Source: an uncultured Pseudodesulfovibrio sp.
GTDB taxonomy: Bacteria > Desulfobacterota > Desulfovibrionia > Desulfovibrionales > Desulfovibrionaceae
Direction: 5' to 3'
NCBI GenBank assembly: GCA_947259235.1
Contig: CAMYLL010000089.1
Coordinates: forward strand, 1 to 8,745
DNA: 8,745 nucleotides
Under the pieces are notes generated by a model that had not been told where the DNA came from, did not search any database, and saw nothing but the letters and a program-made list of their open reading frames with translations. Numbering within the stretch: the first letter of the stretch is position 1; each line of letters opens with the position of its first letter. Both the position numbers and the translations under genes were made by a program. This document shows, in pieces, positions 1 to 6,127 of this stretch.

Positions 1-2
1 AT

Positions 3-3000
3 GGCGTCACGGCCAAGCACTCCATGGAGTCCGTCTCCGCACGCGAGGCCGACTGCTTCACCACCGTGTCCGACATCACCCGCCGCGAGGCATCCAACCT
101 GCTGGGGACCAACCCGGCGGTGGTCACCTTCAACGGCTTCAACCTCGAAGGCTTCGCGGACCTGGACACCATCGACGCCACGCGCAAGACCGCGCGCGAC
201 CAGCTCGTGGACCTCGCCTCCCGCTTTCTGGAGCGCAAGCTCGACCCGGAAAAGACACTGCTGGTGGCCACCAGCGGACGATACGAGTTCCACAACAAGG
301 GGATCGACCTGCTCCTTGAGAGCCTGGCCGACGTGGACGCCAAGCTGGCCGAGGCAGACTCGGACATCACGGTGGTCAACTTCCTGCTCGTCACCTGCGG
401 CTACGCAGGCTTCAGCGAAGAAGCGCGCAAGCGGCTCAAGGACGAGCACTACAGCATCGAGAAATACGGCGGCATCGCCACCCACCACTTGGGCGATTCC
501 GACCGCGACGCCATCGTGGTCAAGTGCCGCGAGATGCACCTGAATAACGCGCCGGAAAACCGCTGCTGCGTCATCTTCATTCCGGTCTACCTCGACGGCA
601 ACGACGGCATCCTCAACCTTGAGTACTACGACGCGCTGGCGGGCATGGACCTGACGGTCTTCCCCTCCTTCTACGAGCCGTGGGGCTACACCCCGATGGA
701 GAGCGCGGCCTTCTGCGTGCCGACCATCACGGCGGACCGGGCCGGGTTCGGCCAGTGGGTCATGGAGCGGCATCCCGGCGGCCACGCAGGCGTCATGGTG
801 CTCAACCGCCTCACCGACGATTACGACACCGCGGCAGGCAAGCTCGCCAAGTACCTGCTCGATTTCACCCGCTGGTCGCAGGAGGAACGGGCCTTCCGCC
901 GGGGCGAGGCGAGGCGCATCGCCGAGGAAACCACCTGGAAGAACTTCTATCCCCACTATATCGAAGCCTACGACATGGCAGCAGACATCCGCACCGAGCG
1001 CGTGGCCGGGGTGCAGCGCATGGCCGCGGCCCCGGGCAAGCAGTTCAGCTTCACCGGAGTCAACACCACCCAGCCGAGGCTCAAGTCCTTCTCGGTCATC
1101 ACCGACCTGCCCCCGAGCCTGGCCCGGCTGCGCGACCTGGCGTCCAACCTCTGGTGGGTCTGGCACCGCGACTCCCAGGAGCTGTTCGAGTGGATCGACG
1201 CGGACCGCTGGGAACAGTGCGGCCACAACCCGGTCCAGTTCCTGGACACCCTGGACCCCAGGCGCATCGAGCAGGTGGCCGGCGACGCCGAGTTCATGGG
1301 CCGCTTCACCAGCGTCCTGAACCGGTTCGAGACCTACATGGCCGAGAGCGGCAAGGCGGACCACGGCGGCATCACCTGGGACAACCCCATCTCCTACTTC
1401 TCCATGGAGTTCGGCCTGCACGAGTCCATCCCCATCTACTCGGGCGGCCTCGGCCTGCTGGCGGGCGACCACATCAAGTCGGCCAGCGATCTCAACCTGC
1501 CCTTCATCGGCATCTCGCTGCTCTACAAGAACGGCTACTTCCACCAACGCATCAACGGCAACGGCGACCAGGTGGTGGAATATCATGAGAACAACTTCGC
1601 CTCCATGCCGGTCTGCCCGCTGCACACGGGCGGCTCAGACCGCATCCTCGTCACCGTGGACCTGCCGGGCCGCACGGTCTACGCCCAGATATGGGAGGTG
1701 CGCGTCGGCCGGGCCAAGCTCTACCTGCTGGACACCGACGTGCCGGAAAACTCCCGCTCCGACAGGGACATCGCGGCCAAACTCTATGAGCCGTCCTCCA
1801 AGGGACGCATCGAACAGGAGATCGTCCTGGGCGTGGGCGGCGTGCGGCTGTTCAAGGCCATCGGCGTGGAGCCGTGCCTCTACCACCTCAACGAAGGCCA
1901 CTCCGCCTTCCTGCTCTTCGAGCGCATCCGCCAGCTCATGCGCCTTGACGGGGTGGACTTTGCCACGGCCAAGGAGATCGTGCGGGGCTCCACGGTCTTC
2001 ACCATGCACACCCCGGTCCCGGCGGGCAACGAACGGTTCGAGCGCTCCCTGGTGGAGAACTACTTCCGGGGCTACGCCACCGAAATGGACGTGCCCTGGG
2101 ACAGCCTGTGGAACCTCGGCCACATGTACGCCGAGGAAGCGGATCATCTGAACATGACCGTCCTCGCCCTCCAGCTTTCCTACGTCAGAAACGGCGTCAG
2201 CAAACTCCACGGCGAGGTCTCCCGGCGCATGTGGATGGACCTGTGGCGCGGATTCCTCCTTGAAGAGGTCCCCGTGGGCCACATCACCAACGGCGTTCAC
2301 CTCACCTCCTGGCTCGACGAGCGGCTCAGGCACGACATCGAGGAGACCTGCGGGCTTTCGGTCCACAAGGCCCTGCTCGACGACATCGACTGGACAGGCA
2401 TCGACTCCATCGAGGACCGCAGGCTGTGGGACACGCACACCGCGCTCAAGCACCGGCTCTACAACGAGATACGCCGCTCCATCTCCAGCCAGTGGGCCCG
2501 CGAGGGCGAGCCGCCGAACCGGCTGCGCGCCTTTCTCGAAGCGCTCAACCCGGACCACCTCACCCTGTGCTTCGCCCGGCGCTTCACGGCCTACAAACGG
2601 CCCACGCTGCTCTTCCACAACCTGAACAAGGTCAAGGAAATATTCTGCAACCCCGAGCGGCCCGTGAACATCATCTTCGCGGGCAAGGCCCATCCGGCGG
2701 ATACCATCGGCGCCAGCTTCATCAACCTCATCTGCCGCCTGGCCAAGCAGGACGACTTCCTCGGCCGGGTCATCTTCCTGGAGAGCTACGACATCCGCCT
2801 GGCGCGGCTCCTCGTCTCCGGCTCGGATGTTTGGCTGAACAACCCCACCCGGCTCATGGAGGCCAGCGGAACCAGCGGCATGAAGGCCGCGGCCAACGGC
2901 GTGCCCAACTGCAGCATCCTCGACGGCTGGTGGGACGAGGCATTTGACGGAACCAACGGCTGGGCCGTGGGCCAGGGGCTCGTCTACGAAACCCAGGTCA

Positions 3001-3614
3001 ACCAGGATATAGTTGACGCGGACAACCTCTACGCCGTGCTTGAGGCCGAGGTGGTGCCGGAGTTCTACGACCGCGAGGGCGACGGCGTGCCCCACGCCTG
3101 GATACGGCGGATGAAGGAATCCATGAAGACCGCCCTGCGCCAGTACGGAACCCACCGCATGGTGCGCGACTACATCCGCGACATGTACCAGCCCACCCTG
3201 GCCCTCTCCGCCCGGCGCAACAAGAACGCATACGCCCTGGCCCAGGATATCGGCAACTGGCAGCGCCGCATCCCCGGCCGGTTCTCCACCGTGAACATCA
3301 AGGAAATCCAGGTGGAGGGCATCCACGGCGACGTCTTCATGCTCGGCGACACCCTGAAGATCACCGCCAAAGTGGACAAGGGCCAGATGCTCCAGGAAGA
3401 ACTGCTGGTGGAGCTCATCGTGGCCACGCCCACCGAGGACACGGTCATCGACTGCGTGCCGCTCAAGCTCAAGCACATCGAGGGCAACAACCTGGAGTTC
3501 CGGGTCGAGTACACACCGGCCTTCTCCGGGACCTGCCGGTACGGCATCAGGGCCATCCCGGTCCACCCGGGACTGGGCACCAAGTACGAAACACGGCTCA
3601 TCAGGTGGAGCTGA
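3..3614 (+). CDS. Glycogen synthase (GT3) / alpha-glucan phosphorylase (GT35) fusion, 5' end outside window
   Basis: Bifunctional glycogen-metabolism protein. The reading frame is open from the first complete codon at position 3. The ATG at 24 is not the start, because the residues before it (GVTAKHS) run into the glycogen-synthase-like block MESVSAREADCFTTVSDIT, so the N-terminus lies upstream. Residues here are counted from position 3. About 1-335 resemble the C-terminal half of animal/fungal-type GT3 glycogen synthase: NGFNLEGF, FHNKGIDLLLE, and the E-x7-E signature in FYEPWGYTPME (E225 and E233). After a linker, a DUF3417-like segment (PPSLARLRDLASNLWWVW, from about 367) begins a complete Thermotoga-type maltodextrin phosphorylase: YFSMEFGLHES, FTMHTPVPAGN, HITNGVH, RRFTAYKRP, and GTSGMK with the expected PLP lysine at 961. 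A beta-rich C-terminal tail ends at TGA 3612. Seen: one unbroken frame. Known: GT3 extends glucan from nucleotide-glucose; GT35 releases glucose-1-phosphate. Inferred: both activities in one cytosolic polypeptide. Confidence 0.93.
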   Translation, partial: GVTAKHSMESVSAREADCFTTVSDITRREASNLLGTNPAVVTFNGFNLEGFADLDTIDATRKTARDQLVDLASRFLERKLDPEKTLLVATSGRYEFHNKGIDLLLESLADVDAKLAEADSDITVVNFLLVTCGYAGFSEEARKRLKDEHYSIEKYGGIATHHLGDSDRDAIVVKCREMHLNNAPENRCCVIFIPVYLDGNDGILNLEYYDALAGMDLTVFPSFYEPWGYTPMESAAFCVPTITADRAGFGQWVMERHPGGHAGVMVLNRLTDDYDTAAGKLAKYLLDFTRWSQEERAFRRGEARRIAEETTWKNFYPHYIEAYDMAADIRTERVAGVQRMAAAPGKQFSFTGVNTTQPRLKSFSVITDLPPSLARLRDLASNLWWVWHRDSQELFEWIDADRWEQCGHNPVQFLDTLDPRRIEQVAGDAEFMGRFTSVLNRFETYMAESGKADHGGITWDNPISYFSMEFGLHESIPIYSGGLGLLAGDHIKSASDLNLPFIGISLLYKNGYFHQRINGNGDQVVEYHENNFASMPVCPLHTGGSDRILVTVDLPGRTVYAQIWEVRVGRAKLYLLDTDVPENSRSDRDIAAKLYEPSSKGRIEQEIVLGVGGVRLFKAIGVEPCLYHLNEGHSAFLLFERIRQLMRLDGVDFATAKEIVRGSTVFTMHTPVPAGNERFERSLVENYFRGYATEMDVPWDSLWNLGHMYAEEADHLNMTVLALQLSYVRNGVSKLHGEVSRRMWMDLWRGFLLEEVPVGHITNGVHLTSWLDERLRHDIEETCGLSVHKALLDDIDWTGIDSIEDRRLWDTHTALKHRLYNEIRRSISSQWAREGEPPNRLRAFLEALNPDHLTLCFARRFTAYKRPTLLFHNLNKVKEIFCNPERPVNIIFAGKAHPADTIGASFINLICRLAKQDDFLGRVIFLESYDIRLARLLVSGSDVWLNNPTRLMEASGTSGMKAAANGVPNCSILDGWWDEAFDGTNGWAVGQGLVYETQVNQDIVDADNLYAVLEAEVVPEFYDREGDGVPHAWIRRMKESMKTALRQYGTHRMVRDYIRDMYQPTLALSARRNKNAYALAQDIGNWQRRIPGRFSTVNIKEIQVEGIHGDVFMLGDTLKITAKVDKGQMLQEELLVELIVATPTEDTVIDCVPLKLKHIEGNNLEFRVEYTPAFSGTCRYGIRAIPVHPGLGTKYETRLIRWS

Positions 3615-3635
3615 GCCGACGCGACACGAACAACA

Positions 3636-3674
3636 CGGGCCGGGCGCGCCTCCCTGGAGGAAGCGCCCGGCCCG
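3636..3674 (+). terminator. GC-rich hairpin after the glycogen fusion gene
   Basis: Left arm CGGGCCGGGCGC (3636-3647) pairs perfectly over 12 bp with GCGCCCGGCCCG (3663-3674). The 15-nt loop can form a further small CCTC/GAGG stem. It starts 22 bp after the stop codon, a usual terminator position. There is no T-tract after it, so it is either a Rho-independent terminator of the weak-U kind, an mRNA 3'-end stabiliser, or part of a Rho-dependent end. Confidence 0.6.
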
Positions 3675-3781
3675 GTCCCGTGCAGCCGCCCGGGTCATGC
3701 GGACGCCACAGACGCATGTCTTCCCTGTTTCCACTTGCCACTTCATCTCTCCGGGATTAAAGCGTTCCCGAGGACCCCTAC

Positions 3782-5200
3782 ATGCGCAAGTACATGATCG
3801 CCACCCCGGACGACGAGGCCCACGACACCCTGGAGGCAACCCTCGCCCCCTCCGGCGAAGGGGAGACTTTCTCCGACATGGCCGCCCTGCGCTCCGCCCT
3901 GGCCAGCCGCCCGGTGGATGTCCTGTTCGTGGACTACGGCCTGCTCACCGAGGGCGGGCTGTCCCACCGCGACGGCATCAGCGCCGTCTGGCAGGGCCAC
4001 CCGGACGTGGAGATCGTCATTCTGGTGGCCCCGGCAGACATTCGCCTCGCCGTAAACGCAGTCAAGGCCGGAGCGTCGGACTACCTGACCTATCCCGTCA
4101 ACCCAGCTGAGGTTCAGCTGGTCCTCGAACGGCTGGACAAGAACCTCATCCTCAACACCGAGCTGGACTACCTCCGGGACCAGTTCTGGAACGAGGAAGC
4201 GCTGCATGTGGTCAGGACCAACAGTCCGGTCATGCGCGAGGCCTTTGCCAAGGTCCGCCAAATGGCCGGGACCAAGACCACCGTCCTGCTCAGCGGCGAG
4301 ACCGGCACGGGCAAAAGCCTCATCGCCAAGCTCATCCACTCCCACAGCGTGCGGCGCGACGCCCCCTTTGTCAGCGTCCATTGCGGGGCCATCCCGGACA
4401 CCCTCATCGAGAGCGAGCTCTTCGGCCACGAAAAAGGCGCCTTCACCGGCGCGGCCAAGCGCAAGATAGGCAAGTTCGGCCTGGCCGAAGGGGGAACCAT
4501 CTTCCTCGACGAGGTGGGGACCATCTCCCAGTCCATGCAGGTCAAGCTCCTCAGCGTCCTGCAGGACAAGACCATCCAGCGCGTGGGAACCGACCAGGAG
4601 CTGCCGGTGGACGTGCGCATCATAGCCGCCACCAACGACTCCCTCATCGACCTGTGCGAGAAGGGGCTCTTTCGCAAGGACCTCTACTACCGGCTCAACG
4701 TCTTTCCCATCGAGATTCCCCCCCTGCGCCAGCGCAAGGCCGACATAGTCTCCTTTGCCGAGGTCTTTGTCAGACACTTCAGCCTGCAACTCGGAAAGGA
4801 AATCACGGGGCTGCACCCCAAGACCCTGGACGCCTTCCAGCACTACTCCTGGCCCGGCAACGTGCGCGAACTCGAAAACATCATCGAGCGGGCGTGCATC
4901 CTGGAGCAGGACGAGCTGATCACCCCGGCCAGCATTCCCCAGGACATCTTCGGCCACGACCAGGACCAGGGCCAGTGCTCCGGCCGCACGGACATCTCCC
5001 TTTCCCTTGGCCGCGCCCGGCAAAACGTGGTCGACGCCTTTGAACGCAGCTACCTCACCGAGCTACTCGAAGCCACCCACGGCCGGATAAAAGACGCCGC
5101 CCAATGGGCCGGGGTCACTCCGCGTCAGCTCCATAAGCTCATGTCCCGCCACGGATTACAGCGCCGCGACTTCTGCCCCAACAGCAAAAAAGGGAACTGA
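3782..5200 (+). CDS. Sigma-54-dependent transcriptional activator with atypical receiver domain
   Basis: Complete 472-aa bacterial enhancer-binding protein of NtrC-like layout. Residues 1-125 are receiver-like: the candidate phospho-acceptor is D51 (VLFVDYG). The usual Thr of the IMTA motif is Val (ILVAPAD) and the usual Lys of DYLxKP is Tyr (DYLTYPV), so normal phosphorylation signalling is doubtful. Residues about 140-375 are the AAA+ domain: Walker A GETGTGKS (172-179), the sigma-54 contact loop GAFTGA (219-224), Walker B FLDE (D243, E244), AATN sensor, RKDLYYRLNVFPI arginine-finger region, and WPGNVRELEN. The C-terminus carries a Fis-type HTH (GRIKDAAQWAGVTPRQLHKL). Start ATG 3782 has GAGGA at 3770-3774, 7 nt upstream. 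Role: ATP-driven opening of sigma-54 promoters. The nearest likely target is the operon starting at 5460, preceded by a -24/-12 candidate. It may be constitutive, ligand-controlled or partner-controlled rather than phosphorylated. The sensory partner is not in the window. Confidence 0.95.
   Translation: MRKYMIATPDDEAHDTLEATLAPSGEGETFSDMAALRSALASRPVDVLFVDYGLLTEGGLSHRDGISAVWQGHPDVEIVILVAPADIRLAVNAVKAGASDYLTYPVNPAEVQLVLERLDKNLILNTELDYLRDQFWNEEALHVVRTNSPVMREAFAKVRQMAGTKTTVLLSGETGTGKSLIAKLIHSHSVRRDAPFVSVHCGAIPDTLIESELFGHEKGAFTGAAKRKIGKFGLAEGGTIFLDEVGTISQSMQVKLLSVLQDKTIQRVGTDQELPVDVRIIAATNDSLIDLCEKGLFRKDLYYRLNVFPIEIPPLRQRKADIVSFAEVFVRHFSLQLGKEITGLHPKTLDAFQHYSWPGNVRELENIIERACILEQDELITPASIPQDIFGHDQDQGQCSGRTDISLSLGRARQNVVDAFERSYLTELLEATHGRIKDAAQWAGVTPRQLHKLMSRHGLQRRDFCPNSKKGN
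5184..5198 (+). repeat. Left copy of an inverted repeat flanking 5199-5343
   Basis: GCAAAAAAGGGAACT overlaps the last codons of the activator gene. Its reverse complement recurs at 5344-5360 with two extra T's. Each copy also lies in its own local hairpin (here AGGGAA at 5191-5196 with TTCCCT at 5204-5209). On the minus strand this left copy reads as a hairpin followed by T6, so the two hairpins point outward. Confidence 0.6.
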
Positions 5201-5207
5201 CACTTCC
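5193..5207. promoter_or_regulatory. Palindromic operator-like site 1
   Basis: GGAACTGACACTTCC fits a 15-bp pattern, GGAACWGMMASTTCM, shared with sites at 5222 and 5335. It overlaps the stop codon of the sigma-54 activator. Its centre (5200) lies about 232 bp upstream of the predicted start of the downstream operon, within the range used by sigma-54 enhancer sites. Binding by the adjacent activator is inferred. Confidence 0.4.
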
Positions 5208-5221
5208 CTCTGCACCATTTC

Positions 5222-5236
5222 GGAACAGCCAGTTCA
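5222..5236. promoter_or_regulatory. Palindromic operator-like site 2
   Basis: GGAACAGCCAGTTCA shares the pattern of sites 1 and 3, with half-sites GAAC and GTTC. Its centre (5229) is 29 bp from site 1. The right half, CAGCCAGTT, recurs at 5262-5270, giving a possible degenerate fourth site (5258-5272) with a damaged left half. Unlike sites 1 and 3 it is not in a terminator-like A/T-tract context, so it is the best argument that the motif is a protein-binding site. Confidence 0.4.
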
Positions 5237-5328
5237 CACCTTCTACTAAATCGAATATCTCCAGCCAGTTACACACACTTCCTGCTTCCCTGTGACATCG
5301 GAAGCCCCCCATCCGCCCCCAGGCGCTG

Positions 5329-5358
5329 AAAAGAGGAACTGCAAGTTCCCTTTTTTTT
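5329..5358 (+). terminator. Intrinsic terminator after the activator gene
   Basis: GGAACT (5335-5340), loop GCA and AGTTCC (5344-5349) form a 6-bp stem. After one mismatch the stem extends by pairing AAAAG (5329-5333) with the T run. Eight T's follow (5351-5358). This is a normal intrinsic terminator shape and would insulate the activator gene from the operon at 5460. The same bases also form operator-like site 3, so the two readings compete or coexist. Confidence 0.6.
5335..5349. promoter_or_regulatory. Palindromic operator-like site 3
   Basis: GGAACTGCAAGTTCC is a near-perfect palindrome (6-bp arms, 3-bp centre). Its centre is about 90 bp upstream of the predicted transcription start from the -24/-12 element, a typical enhancer position. 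It shares 10 invariant positions of 15 with sites 1 and 2. It coincides with the stem of the terminator hairpin, which weakens the operator reading. Confidence 0.35.
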
Positions 5359-5360
5359 GC
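5344..5360 (-). repeat. Right copy of the inverted repeat
   Basis: AGTTCCCTTTTTTTTGC is the reverse complement of 5184-5198 apart from two extra T's. Together the copies bracket about 145 bp. In RNA they could pair with each other and so break both local hairpins. Confidence 0.6.
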
Positions 5361-5405
5361 CACTTCATGCTGAATAAATACTTATATTTTAAACAGTTAT
5401 ACAGT

Positions 5406-5421
5406 TGGCCCCATATGTGCT
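5406..5421 (+). promoter_or_regulatory. Sigma-54 (-24/-12) promoter candidate
   Basis: TGGCCCCATATGTGCT matches the consensus TGGCACG-N4-TTGCW at the diagnostic GG (5407-5408) and GC (5419-5420), with the required 10 bp between them. It also matches at TGGC, the C of CAC, the T before GC, and the final W. Transcription would start near 5432, leaving about a 28-nt leader before the ATG at 5460. It lies directly downstream of a sigma-54 activator gene and its terminator. The AT-rich stretch just upstream (5371-5403) could ease bending. Confidence 0.6.
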
Positions 5422-5459
5422 TTAGGCGGCCGACCATGTTTTTTCATCAAGGAGCACGC

Positions 5460-5771
5460 ATGGGACACAGGACAGAGACATCCATAAACGGGAGCGAGAC
5501 CGTCATCGGCGTACTCATCCCGCACGGATGGGACGAAGATTTCAGCGTAACGAGCGTCTCCCTCGCGTGTGACGGAGAAAGGGAAATCGTCATCGGCAAC
5601 CTGAGCAGACACCCCGGGCTACTCCCCCTGCTGCGCAAGCGGCTCAGGGTCACGGGATCAGTGGTTCGCAACGGCCAGGGAGAGTCCATGGACGTGAACA
5701 CCTACCACCCCCTCGGGGACGACGCCAAAGACCTCGAACACAAAGGAACGAAAAATGAAAATGCTTTCTAG
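5460..5771 (+). CDS. Small cytosolic beta-rich protein of unknown function
   Basis: 103 aa, first gene of the operon. Start ATG 5460 is chosen because a strong AAGGAG (5449-5454) lies 5 nt upstream. A longer frame from 5292 would run through the terminator and promoter and is rejected. No signal peptide or membrane segment is visible. The core (ETVIGVLIPHGW to DVNTYHPL) alternates hydrophobic and polar residues with LLRKRLRVTGSVV in the middle, reminiscent of small OB-fold beta-barrels; this is only a pattern impression. The tail (DDAKDLEHKGTKNENAF) is polar. The last 17 bp overlap the next gene, suggesting translational coupling. It is not a family I recognise. Possible roles are a regulatory or nucleic-acid/ligand-binding accessory to the aminomutase-ligase genes. 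Confidence 0.8.
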   Translation: MGHRTETSINGSETVIGVLIPHGWDEDFSVTSVSLACDGEREIVIGNLSRHPGLLPLLRKRLRVTGSVVRNGQGESMDVNTYHPLGDDAKDLEHKGTKNENAF

Positions 5772-6093
5772 AATCCTGGCGGCTCTGCTGCTCGTACTTG
5801 CCGTCGCCGCCACCGCACAGGCCGCGCAAGGACAGATCGAAGTCGATGCGGACATTACGGTGATCGGCACAGTGGCCGTCATGGACGACGGCGTGTTCCT
5901 CGACGACGGAACACGGCTCTTCCTCCTGATAGACATGGAGGACACCCGCAACGAGGGTCTGACAGTGGAGGTCATCGGCCAGTATCTGGTGGTGGACGAC
6001 ATGCCCGCCATCAGGGTCCAGGAGATGACCGTGCTCGAAGAAGGCCCCAGCGAAGGCGAGCGGCAGGAAGCACCGGCCAACTCCGCCGGCTGA
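5755..6093 (+). CDS. Small exported beta-rich protein of unknown function
   Basis: 112 aa. An N-terminal signal peptide is clear: basic start (MKMLSR), hydrophobic stretch (ILAALLLVLAVAATA), and a likely cleavage AQA|AQ after residue 23. The product should be periplasmic or secreted. The mature part is acidic and beta-patterned (VIGTVAVMDDGVFLDDGTRLFL, then LTVEVIGQYLVVDDMPAIRVQEM), again like a small OB-type barrel. The last 20 or so residues are polar and probably disordered. AAAGGAA at 5742-5748 is the ribosome site, 6 nt from the ATG. It overlaps the preceding gene by 17 bp and is followed by a 34-bp gap to the aminomutase gene. I do not recognise the family. One cytosolic and one exported small beta protein beside each other could serve two sides of the membrane. 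Confidence 0.82.
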   Translation: MKMLSRILAALLLVLAVAATAQAAQGQIEVDADITVIGTVAVMDDGVFLDDGTRLFLLIDMEDTRNEGLTVEVIGQYLVVDDMPAIRVQEMTVLEEGPSEGERQEAPANSAG

Positions 6094-6127
6094 CGAAACA
6101 AACCATTTTCACAAGAGAGGATATATC

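Noticed and set aside
24..26. ATG at 24 as the start of the glycogen fusion gene
   Set aside because: Synthase-like codons continue before it, and the GT3 N-terminal half is missing, so the gene enters from outside the window.
1635..3839. 734-aa open frame on the minus strand
   Set aside because: It lies antisense to the clearly homologous phosphorylase gene. Such long frames are expected opposite GC-rich codons, and the translation has no recognisable motif.
3743..5023. 426-aa open frame on the minus strand
   Set aside because: It is antisense to the sigma-54 activator, whose Walker, GAFTGA and HTH motifs are unambiguous; it is low in complexity with no family motif.
5357..5388. Sigma-70 promoter TTGCCA ... 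TATATT
   Set aside because: The spacing is 20 bp and the upstream box lies inside the terminator T-run. The TTATAC box at 5397 has no good -35 either. A weak sigma-70 promoter cannot be excluded, but the -24/-12 element fits better.
5292..5459. N-terminal extension of the 103-aa protein to an ATG at 5292
   Set aside because: The added part would translate the terminator, T8 run and sigma-54 promoter. A strong AAGGAG sits just before ATG 5460.
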